The position numbers and the translations under genes were made by a program. From the NCBI GenBank assembly GCA_947568835.1, contig OX387605.1, positions 4,402,001 through 4,466,000 on the forward strand: a DNA stretch of 64,000 bases. Direction: 5' to 3'. Positions 26,801 to 37,513 of this stretch are shown here, piece by piece. This DNA is from Protonemura montana (Eukaryota; Arthropoda; Insecta; Plecoptera; Nemouridae). Position 1 is the first letter of the stretch, and each line of letters begins with the position of its first letter. A model generated the notes under the pieces. The model saw nothing but the letters and a program-made list of their open reading frames with translations, was not told where the DNA came from and did no database searches.

Positions 26801-27565
26801 GAGACAAGTTGAGTAGGACAGTTAGAAATATCTTGACATATCCAAAGATAGACTATCAAAAAAAATATTTCTATGTGTTTACATACAAAGCATTAATTCG
26901 CTTATTAAATTCTTCAAATTACAATAGGGCAGCCGTGATCTTCCTTACAATAACACAAGTCTTCATGCTCCTGTCTGAATTGTTACTACAAAATTGACAC
27001 TAGGCACTTATTGTGTCAAGGTATCATTTTGTTCCTCATTTCATTTAGAGACATAAATATTAGAACTGGTTGAGTGGCCAACAAGATGCCTAGCCTGTTT
27101 TGATCTATGCTGAAAGCTAACCCTCGGTGTAATATGCGAGCACAACAGCCTAACGAAATATTTTGCTGAACATCCCTATTATCTCTACCCATTCAGAGGA
27201 ACCAAACCAGACCAAAGCATTGTTAGCATCATTGAGTGCAGAGTGGGCCACTGAAATACTGACTGCTATTGGCCCCAAGGCTTGCCCTTTTTCACACTTA
27301 TCATCAAAATTCTTCTGACCATAAGGTTAAACAAGATAAATTCTAATTAAATATATTTGTACATGTATACTACAACAGTAACATATTTTAAAGAATTCCT
27401 CTGTTCTACCATACTTAACAAAATCTATTGCAGGCTACCAGCCAACAATCATTGAAGTCTAACAAACATTACTGCCAATGTCAAAGTACTCTAACACTAC
27501 CTACCTAATCAGTTCTTAAACGTTGTTGGATTCATCCGCCGAGTCGATGGTGGTGACGTGCATTT
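23876..27565. other. AT-rich intergenic region without recognised genes
   Basis: No coding exon is recognisable between the probable end of the scaffold gene and the last coding exon of TMEM214. The part nearest TMEM214 should contain its 3' UTR. The only strong structure is the tandem duplication at 24578-25078. A TTTATT (AATAAA on the minus strand) occurs at 26570, but it is far from the stop codon. Confidence 0.5.
24578..25078. repeat. Tandem duplication, unit about 256 bp
   Basis: Two direct copies start at 24578 and 24834 (ATTATCGCCGCGCTTT and ATTATCACCGCGCTTT). They stay closely similar through TACGGTGTATTAG, CAATCGACGGT, GACGATTTCGGCCGACAAG and GCCTGGCGTGTAGGCA. A weaker third copy of part of the unit (ACTCGACGGTATGCAG) precedes them at 24537. 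No open frame is conserved, so it looks like a non-coding satellite or transposon fragment caught duplicating. Confidence 0.85.
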
Positions 27566-30500
27566 TTACCGTACCTTGGAGAGTGTGTGCACCTTCTCCA
27601 GCACCCAGTCGTAGGTCCACGCGGCATACACTTGCGTTGTGTTGATCGCGTCCTGCGAGTACTGCTGCAGCTTTTCCGGAGACAGATTGCCACTGAAACG
27701 TAAAACCATTCTGCTCACAGATATTGTCTCGAATCGGTCAACTCAACATTTGCAGGACTAGAGCGCAAGAGGCAGAGCTGAGTCAGCCCTCGGGTTTCAC
27801 ATACATTAAGTTATAGCATTTGTCACTTGCTAGAGTAGCCAGCCAAGCTGAATACAGCAATGATCAGCAATAATAATACTGCGGCTAGAAGAGAACTCGG
27901 TGAGAAGAGCTTTGAATGGCAAATAGAGAGGATCGCAAGACATCGCAGAAATCACGAGTGAGTGAGAGAGGCTGGAGGATGGCAAGCGGCGAGCTCGACT
28001 TATCAGTGGCAGTGATTAAGTAGGTAGAGATCCATTTAATCTGTTTCATAACTAAATCTAACAGTAACTGGTCAATTTCTCAATGAAGAATAAGATTACT
28101 TAAGAGATATTAATTAGCACACCAATCCCTAGGTCATAGGTAATGCCTCGCACAAGCCTAACGAGTGACCCCCGAGATCAGACAAAGGAAACGAGTTGTG
28201 ACAAAATGGTGGAGGCACGGCCTTTTTTGTGGACGTTGACTATTTTTTGCTAGATTTCAGTGTAGGGATGAGCAATATTTTTGCAGGTTTTGGGCTGTTC
28301 TGTTTGGCCTAGATGGCAAGTAATTTGCAAATTGTTTTTAGAAAAGTAAGTATCAAATGACGATGTAGGGTCTGACAACACAACTCTGCAAAACTTGGCT
28401 GGTAATAATTCTTCAAGATTGGATTGCCCTTCAGAGATATTTGATTTAATTTATACCAATGTTTTGGACCAACAACTAACAATTATGGCTCAAGAAAATA
28501 TTTTAGAGAAGGTACTTTTGGACACAGGTCTATCCGTGGACTATGTTGCGTGCCAGTTGTCGGCTTCAAAATTTAGGGCCAGAGGCAGACTGGGATTTGC
28601 CACCATTTCAGAAATGCAGCAGTAGCTTGAAAAACCCAGACATTTCTAAATTTTGAGCATAAGTTTCTGACTATTGCTCTAGGTATGTTTAATCTACACT
28701 TTGCACTCAGGCACCAAATTTCAAATACAGAGAATCATTTTTGATGAATAAAAAGTGCAATACTATACAAATTTCCACCACAGCCGGCGACCCTGTTTAG
28801 GTGCGGAGCAATGGGCAATCACTAGTGGTAAGTGTAATTATGCAATACAAATGCAGTGTCCTTCACCGATCCACCGTTACTTGGTAAATTCGGCACCAAG
28901 CTAATTTAGATAAAGAATAACCAGACCCTGGTGCCAGGTGGAAAAACATTTGATATGATATGATTGATATGCAGCTTGCACAAGGAAAGAAACATTGTCA
29001 AGGAAATTCATTAAACAATGCCTCAAGGATGCAAGAGATGCAAATTTAATTTGATCTACGAAATCTAACAAAAACGTTTGCGCTAATATGAATAGCAGAC
29101 CCAAACAAATATGGTAACCACAACAATGGTTTGCTACGGGATCTTAGATGAAGCAGTCAACTTACACAAATATGTTGGTCTTGGCCCAGTCTGCAGCAGA
29201 GATAGATTGTTTCCACACAAAGTTGCCTGCAAACCACGCATACTCCTTGGCGAGCGCCCAGGCCTTCACAGAACCCGTTTGTACCGAAGGTATTAGGCCA
29301 GGTGCATATTGGTTAACCTGAAACAAAACACCTAATTGGTAAGTCTAACCAAATTTTAATTCATACCAAATTGTGCTCGGGCCCAGACACAGCAATTTTC
29401 TTAAAAGACTTTGGACACAACATTTCCGAAAAAAATAAAAAATTGCATATGAGATATATGGGAGTACGAGGTTTTTCCAACAATCAGGTACTGGTAGTGC
29501 GTTGTTAATTTACATCTATACATTTTGGATAGATTCACACTGCAAGGGACAGCTAAGATGTCCTCTGGCTAGTCTCGAAACAAGGCAAGGTAATAGCAGT
29601 AACCTCCTGTTACTGGTTATGTTTATTTACGTCCAATATTGAGAGCTAATAAATAATTAATAATGTAACAATTCAATAGATTGGCAATTTGGAACTTCAG
29701 TGAGATTTGATTACATATTCTTTTTTTAAACATATTATCATAACTTCTGTTATCACTGCCGACGGGAGCGTATTAGGCTAATCAACACCAGATAACCAAA
29801 CAAAAATGTTTCAAGGCATATCCACAAATAAATCAAAATATAATATGGACCAGCTCCTTGAAAATATTGGAACCCTATGACTGAAAAAAAATTACTAGGA
29901 TCGCTCGGCAACTTTTTGTTTACTTCTTTAATAACGTAATTGGAGCCCACAATTTTTTTGGCTTAAATTGATTCCAGAAACGTCTCTTTGCAATACAGAC
30001 ATATTTTTCACTCCAAATAAAAGTCAATAAAATTATCTAGGAGGTGATCTATTTTTTTGTGCCTTTGTCCCTGACTTGAACGTAAAAAAATATGCTTTAT
30101 ACTGCATCTAGGCACTGCTGGTCACCCTACCTTAAAAACTATTCATTGGGATATCCAAGCATTTTTAAATGACAGATTTATAAATTCACATGTGTTGTTG
30201 CAACACAACATGTTCAATTTCAATTCTATTACATACGTTAGACAGTAATCTAAAAATCAGATGGTTTGAATTTTGATTTAAATCTTTTAACAACCAGGCA
30301 CCATTTCAAAATGGCAGCCACACTTCCGCCACAGCATCAGCTGCTGAATAGCTACACTGTTTCCACATTGAGTTGGCTAATGGTCACTAATGTTGCGTTC
30401 CATCACTCACCCATGCCTCGACGATTGGCGCCTTCTCCTTGGCGTAAGCGTACGCGTTCCAGCACGTCTGGTTGACATGTGAGCCGACAACGATCGCCGT

Positions 30501-33500
30501 CTCCTTGGCCTGAACCAGGTAAGGTCCGGCGCGATCACTGGCCTGCTTGTAGTAGACAGGCACGTTCTCGGCGGCCCACGCGTAGCCCCGGTTGTAGTAT
30601 GTCTTCGAGCTGGCCCAAGCCTGCTCTCCGTACTTCAGGGCGCCCGCGTCGCGTAGAAACAGGCCAGTACTGGATGCTGAATGGGTGGAACAACCAGGCG
30701 ACGTTATGGTTTGTGTCAACTAATAAAAGTTATCGACAATAGGTTAAAATCTCTGCACCAATCAATACAGACTTCAGTACATCTTAGTCCTCTAGATACC
30801 CTTCAAAACTTGAAAAAACAAAGTGCATTCTTTGAGACATTTTGTTGAGCACAACTTTAAGACCTTTTATTTAGACCATGGCACAAACACATACCTATTT
30901 GTAAAAGTTATGTGAAAGTCATGAAATAAAAACATTGTCATAGCTACTTGACACCATTCCTAGATTCCCAGCATGGAAAAAGAAATCTAGATACTCAATT
31001 TTAAAAGAACCCAACGTTTGTGAAGCCAACAGTAGCAATTGCTTTCTTTAATCAGTCTTTATTTCTTTTATGGCACATACTTTTGAAGGATCCATGTTTC
31101 TGTACATCAAACGAAACGGCCCCAGCCAGTGCAATGAGGAGAATGAAGCTCCAGAAACGCCACGGAAATGATCTGGTAGTCGTCATATTCTTAAGAATGA
31201 CCTGAGGACACATAGGTAAACAAAACATGCATTTAGAGTCAGTAGAACGATTTTACGATCTCGACTCTTAAAGCGAGAATTGTTGTTGAAATATTTTGGA
31301 AAGAATCACGATTACGCCTGGAGGGAAAAATACATATTTCCGAGAATCATTTTCTACAACATGATATGAAAATACCAAGAAATAGTACAAATAGCAGAGC
31401 TAATAGGTAAGAAGAGGACGCCGTGAGGGATAACATTAACAGTAATCACTACTACTTGTTGCAGAGCCAGTAAAAATTACTAGAAAACTCAGTGCATTAT
31501 GAGAATTATTTTACCCAAACGACTCCTCGTTCTTTATCATATTTCATGGGTGTATTTACAATTAGATGCAACATGTGTACCAAGCAAATATGCTTTGTAC
31601 GCTACCTTCAAATCGATGAAAGCATAAGCAGCACAGCAACGTCGATGTAGGAACAATTTTAATGAAAGCGTAGTTTGCAACAAAACCACGAACGGAAGTA
31701 CTCAATGTAACGTACCTAGCTAGCATTAGCGTTGGTTCCTAGACAATCGTTGAGTCCGCTGGCAACGAGAGAAACTACACTCACGATACGAGAGACCGCA
31801 GACTACTAGCCTATTGAACGATCAACCTTCCACCAACGTTACGCAGCATCTGCCTCTACCTCGACGCCACGACGGGTTTGCTGCCCTCAACGGCCAATCA
31901 GTGGATCAATAATAAACCCCCTGCGCGGCATACAACCTGTTCACAAAACATTCGCCCTTGAACCGCGACAGTGACCTTCCTCACGTGTGCTGCCACGAAA
32001 TTTAAAATCTAGCTTTTTTGACTTGTAGTTGAGAAGGGTCACTAAAAATGCTACAAAGTCAAAGTGAATATCTGAATGAACGTTATCATTTTAGAATGCT
32101 GGCAGCTTGAAAATGCACAAGTGTATCGCTGAGTTTGTCCAAACCCATATGTTCTGTCCCCTAGCATAGCTATACACATCCACATAACTATCCACATAAA
32201 TTGATGTAATACAATAACCCTGTTTTGGGTTCATTAAATAAAAATAAACAAACAATCCATATCCAATGCTTGAATACTAGAGATCCTTTTTCTCATGTAG
32301 ATACTTCTTGAGAAGAAGACACACGTCTACCCCGCCTTAAATCGTCCATCTATACCTACCAAATTCCGACCACAATTTAGTAAAAATTTGAAACGGAAAT
32401 TTGATCATACAAATTTGTTACCTGGTGTGTTTTAATTTAATGAGAATTTAATATGATGGATGATCTGTATATTTCTATACGTTTTCCTGCACAAAGAGCC
32501 TTTAAAATTCAAAGCAACTGTCTTAGTATTGCCAGTATTGGGTTTGTCATATATTTTAAACATTACAAAGTTAGTGAAATGTAAATTGAATGAATCCAGT
32601 TTTAGAAACATTGCAGAAAATCTCTTTGAATCCAGTTGAGGAATATGTTAGGCAATTAACATCAACATTTTTGTCATGTTTAAAAATGGTCTGTGGTAAC
32701 TGCATTTTCAAAGCGTATTCTAAAAGTAGTGTGCTACGATACTGATAGCCCAGTTTGTATCCGCATTCTGGCAGGGAACATGCTTACTTGGTATTTTGAT
32801 ATCTTGCCAAGTAGAAGCAGATTATAATTATTACTCCTTTGTTGACTGACTAGAGTTAAATGAGTTAAAATAGTTGAAATAGTTGAAATAGTTGAATTAA
32901 AGTATCTTCTCTAATATGGCTTTGAAGTTTGGGGATGGTTAAGATAAGCAACTAGGCTCTTTAAATAACAAAAAAAGGCTATCAGACATGTGGCAATAGC
33001 AAGTACAGACCCCTGCGCAATGGTCTGGGTAAGATTTGTGTCCACCTCTCTTCTAACATTTGAAACTGCTGACATTAACTAGTTTGTACATTTTGAAAGC
33101 TATCATGGTTATCAGAAGAGACAGTTCCCACAAATAAATTACACGCTGACAAGGAAAAAACTGCATATAAGATTAGAAAAACCAAATCTCATAATTTGAA
33201 AAAGAGGTCTTTTTTAACAAAAACCATTTGAAATGGGTTTTGAATCGTAAGTAAAGGACGACTAAATTTCCCGACGTTTCGTAACATGTACTAGTTACTT
33301 CTTCAAGGGTTAGAGCAGTCCTGACAATTTTCCGATAACAAAAGAACCACATAAAATTATAACAATTACCTAGTTCAAAAGCATCCTAAGTGCATCTTAA
33401 TAAAATAATCAGGGCCAATAACTTAAAAACCAATGTATTTTGTATTTTCTGAAATAAAATCCCCAACAAATTGGCGTTTTTTTTCTAACTAACCAATTTT

Positions 33501-36499
33501 GTCGTTTTTTTGCTGGAAGCTTATTTTTTAATGCTCTACCACAAATCATTCAAACAAGTGGAAATGAGTTCAAAAACTGTCTTGAGGCTTACCTCATAGA
33601 AAACTACTGCCATGACAGAAGATTTTTTAAAACAAAATAGGCAACTTATATTAAGTGTATATATGCTATATCTGTGCTATTATGAAGAAACAGACTTTCC
33701 TGTAAAATCCTGTGTGTTCTTCTTATGGAATAAAATATACTGTATCAAGTATAAAACTTCTAAATTCCTGGGAATTCTACAAATTTCTCAACAAGTGCAC
33801 CATTCAATGCCGATTTTGTTCTCTGGTATGTTGCACTCCCTCTATCACTCTTTCTTCACCATAATCAAATTAAAAATCAGTTACTTGTGCACACTTACCT
33901 CAACAACGGCTTGCCCTCGTTTTAACCACTCCGTGTTCGAAGATTTCCCTGACAACTGCTCTTGGTTTACCACTTGGAACGCAGACAAAGTTTCATTTAA
34001 CATCTTGCCATTCAAACTCTTCCACTCTTTAACACCTATGACAAAGAAAACAAGTTTTTTTAAATTTTTTAAGCTGCTCACGATTGTTTGAAGTCAGAGT
34101 TACTAAATAACAAAAATGAAAAATTACTAGTTTACATACTTAAATATTCTAGAAGAAGTACAGATGGACGTAAAATGCTATCACTCTTGTTCTTCTCAAA
34201 TATTGCGTACAGTTTTTGCCAGACACTGAAACAACGTGTGTCGGACTTAAGGCACGAAGCGAGGAGCGGCACCAGCTAGGAAGCAATTCATTGGTTAGAT
34301 GGAGAAGACAAAAGTTGATTAATAGAATGAGCTGCAGGGAAATTACCTCTGCATAAACGCATTGTTATTTTTACTCGGTTTTGCATCACCCTTAGTGCCG
34401 ATTTAAAAATATGAACTTGCATAAGCAATTTTTTGTAAGCAAAGTGCCTAAATCCCCATTGAAAACAATTTTAACAGCGGTTCCAAACAATGGGCTAATA
34501 ATTAATAGCATAACTGGGTTGCATAAACTCTTACCACTTGTGAGAACAATGTTCCAGCAGCACTTCCTAATGCTTGCAAAAATTCACCAAAGTAGAGGTA
34601 AGATCTCTTCTCGGGTTCAATTTCAAGTGAACGTTTCTGAAATGAATAAAACCAATCCATTTTATTCCTGCCTGTCATACAAATAGTTGTAAATGCCAAT
34701 GTGTTTCCAATCAGTCAGAGTCATGCTACTTAAGTTGAACTGTCTTTACAAAGAATGGTGGCTAGACCACTACAACACTGACAAAAAGGAGGTCGATCAG
34801 AGATGGAGTTACTTTCGTTTGGAGTGTTAAAAAATGTCTTTTAGTTATTTTTTGCAAACAGCTTCCATTTAAGACTGGCTTGAGCTCAATTAAAAATGTG
34901 TTAAAACTCCCGTGAACCAAATGGTAGTAGCACTGACCAGCAGGACAATGATGACGTCCGTTAGCTCTTGCTGCTTGCCTACAGCATTGGCAGCACTAGC
35001 AATTTGCATGATCTCAACTAGTTGGCCTGCACTTGGAGGACTGGACTGCATACTCAGAGATGATACCAGTTTTAAATAACAAACGAGAAAGGAGGAATAA
35101 TTTTTCATTCGCAATTCGGGAGCCATTTGTTCCTGCCAAACTGCAAAATAAAAATAGCATAAAATATTGACAAAACAAAAACAGCAAAATATTTAATAAT
35201 CATACACCTAGTAGTAGCTTACTAAGGCTTACTTTTCAAACCAAGTGATATGTCCTTAATGCCAGGCTGTCCTTGTGCCCAAAGAATCGCCAGGCCAATT
35301 GCTTGATTATTAAGATACGACTTGCGAAGCAAAGTCAACTTATCCTGTCCGTCCATTATTTTCTTTGCTGACTGAGCCGCTATGATCTGAATCAGTATCT
35401 TGAAGCCGATAACCGAGGTACCTTAAATTAAAGAAGCATCGGTTATTTTTTTTTCTAAGAGTTTTTTAACTTGTAGGAAAACTTTTCAATGTTGAAACAC
35501 TAGCAGCTGGACACAGCTGTTGAAATAAAATGTACATAAGTACTACAAGTATTTTATAGGTAATGTACCTTTGCGCATGCCATTGGCCATTGCTTGGACA
35601 GCATAATCAAAGAACTGTCGGTGCACGTTGGTTCCTGCCCTTTCCACAGACGTGCTCAGCTGATTTCGCAGCTGGGCAGGCAACGCAGAGATAAACGAGT
35701 CGGTTGCCTGAGCTTGGGCAGAGTTGGCAGAATAATTCAGCCGAGTGTTGAGAAGCTGGGCCAAATTTTTCAACCACAACAAAGGCTCGTCAGGAAAGCG
35801 ACTTTGATCCAGCTCTACCACCGACACAAGCTCGTTCAGATCTAACTGAAAATCATTCAATCGGTAACTTTATCAGTATCTTTACATGCTAAATACAATA
35901 TTGATAATTTTTATACAACAATGTAGGTATAAACAAACCAGCTTTGCTGCATTTTCAAGAGTTTTTGGAACAGCAACTGTCTTCAATACTCCATTCTTTT
36001 TCTCGGCAACTTTTTTCTTCGGCTTCTGAATCGGTTTCTCTACTAACACAGGTGCTCGTGGCTCTTTCTCGTAAAGGGCGTGCATAATATTTAAAGGCAC
36101 TGGAAATGAAAAAGATGTTAACCAAATTCTCGTCTTTTGTGTTTCTGCTCCCAGCTTTTTTTTCTAGTTATGGTTCTAGCATGGGTTCTAGCAAGTTGGC
36201 AGGTAGGTTCTAAATATGCAAGCAAAAGAAGTTGTCGCAAAACAATCTTGGCCCTAAATTTTATTTCATATTTATTATATTATTATTAACCTGTTGAAAT
36301 GGCTGGGTAAGGTGTTAATTACAATCATAGTATGTAGTTATTTAATAAAGATAAAACAAAACAGCAAAATCTTACTTATGTCTCCGATTTTCGGCGAGTT
36401 ATCCACAAACCTCTGCTTTTCTGCCTTAGTCAACTTCTTCGCGGGTACATTCACCTTCTTGTTGCTTTTCCCAACAGTTTCCCATCCTTGACCAGACAT
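27566..36499 (-). CDS. TMEM214: Transmembrane protein 214 homologue, complete
   Basis: Twelve exons on the minus strand, 5' to 3': 36499-36376, 36099-35939, 35845-35569, 35421-35233, 35140-34938, 34636-34535, 34275-34140, 34035-33899, 31201-31081, 30676-30411, 29317-29166, 27692-27566. The phases join without error to give 665 codons (664 aa), close to the vertebrate length of about 690. The start MSGQGWETVGKSNKK resembles the basic, Trp-containing N terminus of the family. The N-terminal half is helical (DEPLLWLKNLAQLLN, AILWAQGQPG, VWQKLY, PSVLLLEYL), followed by LNETLSAFQVVNQE, one clear membrane helix in the exon at 31201 (WRFWSFILLIALAGAV), and a C-terminal region rich in Trp and Tyr helices. 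TMEM214 is an ER membrane protein reported to recruit procaspase-4 in stressed human cells; that role is not implied here. It is divergently placed beside CCT7. Confidence 0.9.
31730..31935. promoter_or_regulatory. CpG-rich block with CCAAT box in a TMEM214 intron
   Basis: In the 2.7-kb intron between the exons at 33899 and 31201, this stretch is GC- and CpG-richer than its surroundings and contains an ATTGG/CCAAT box (CGGCCAATCAGTGG) near 31890. It precedes the exon that encodes the membrane helix, so it could be an internal promoter for a short isoform. No TATA box or confirmed start site is visible. Confidence 0.22.
32850..32903. repeat. 10-bp tandem repeat
   Basis: Imperfect copies of a 10-mer (GTTGAAATAG and variants) lie directly before the LINE relic in a TMEM214 intron. 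Confidence 0.7.
32914..33240 (+). pseudogene. Decayed LINE reverse-transcriptase C-terminal relic
   Basis: Read on the + strand with interrupting stops, this segment resembles the C-terminal part of non-LTR reverse transcriptases: YGFEVWG, QKKAIRHVAIASTDPCAM, then ILTFETADI- and YTLTRKKLHIRLEK-like stretches. It parallels the QKKAMRILANASFDPCA region of the better preserved element at 46624-48190, so both belong to a similar clade. It lies antisense inside a TMEM214 intron and is not functional. Confidence 0.55.
33256..33345 (-). repeat. GAAACGTCGGG repeat motif, hammerhead-like
   Basis: On the minus strand the order is TTGAAGAA, then GTAAC and GTTAC as the arms of a short stem, then GAAACGTCGGG. 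This arrangement recurs in many animal retroelement ends and resembles a degenerate hammerhead core (CUGAUGA, stem II, GAAA). The UGAUGA box is not intact here, so self-cleavage is not expected. It lies next to the LINE relic in a TMEM214 intron. Confidence 0.4.
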
Positions 36500-37513
36500 T
36501 TTTCTGAAGCACCGCGGTGTAAATATAAATGTAGAAATATCAAAAATATCTGCGACTCCGTATGCTATAAAATATCTACAGGTTATTGACAGCGGTACGT
36601 CAACACCAACGGGGCCACGTATTGGACAAGGTGGCGTACAGCTGATCGTGTCGGCTAGACGGTGGGAGAACGACCTTTGGTGGGGGAAGACTGCCGGTCA
36701 AACTAACCTAGATAACACCGTATCTCCAAATGTATCTCCCCGTTAGAAGAAAATTACGGCACATGGTGTCACTTGAGCTCCCTGTCGAAAAATAAATTGT
36801 TCTTTTTTTTTAGGGTTATCAACAAATTTCCACGTTGGAGACATAAGCGGTTATAACTGGTCATTGCGATCCATCTTTTTAAATTGAAGAAATGAGTTTT
36901 TTTTAAGAGGAAGAAGAGTTAGTTTTGTGAAACCTCGTTACTCGTTACTAAGATGAAGGCCCTATTCTTTAGTTGAAGACGTCGTCGATTTCACATTGTT
37001 TTTGTGTTTGCTTCTGGTTTCACGGTTCTGTTATCTTGTACAGATTAAACCAACAGATTTAGCCAGCTTGTAAAAGTAGTGTTACAATAGTGGGTGATAT
37101 ACATACACCCGCTTGCATTAACCACTAAATTACTGCAGTGGTTAGCAAGTGAAGGATCTAATTCGGTGACTAGCTTGTAGATGGTTTAATGTCGAAAGTA
37201 GATCCTAAGTTGTAGAGCCGTAAGTTGAAAAATTCAGTTGAAAACACGATCTGATTTTTTTTATGACAGGATACCCGTCTCGTCAAATAGAAACAATATC
37301 AGTTTAGTTACCTGTCGATAAGTACTAAATAGACAAATTAAGATAGAGAGATAAACAAATTGTGACCACTGATCTTTGTAACATTTGAATTGTAGAACCA
37401 TGTGGACGTCTGTCGACCATTCGTGAGTCATAGCACTTCTACCCACGCGAAGCGCTAGTTGTTCATTAAAATTCCAATTTCCAAGAGGGCGGCTAAAAGG
37501 AATACTAGGCACG
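36500..37513. promoter_or_regulatory. Shared divergent promoter region of TMEM214 and CCT7
   Basis: The start codons of TMEM214 (minus strand) and CCT7 (plus strand) are 1.0 kb apart with no gene between them. The part near TMEM214, about 36590-36690, is GC-richer and holds the likely start region for that side. The CCT7 start codon is the last codon of its first exon, so most of that exon is 5' UTR. Head-to-head housekeeping pairs commonly share a bidirectional promoter; this is inferred from the arrangement. Confidence 0.4.

Noticed and set aside
28395..28625. 76-codon open frame on the + strand in a TMEM214 intron
   Set aside because: There is no recognised domain, no splice or promoter context, and it is antisense to a well-supported gene.
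33612..34091. 159-codon open frame on the + strand
   Set aside because: It is the antisense shadow of a TMEM214 exon plus AT-rich intron; its composition is low-complexity and no family is recognised.
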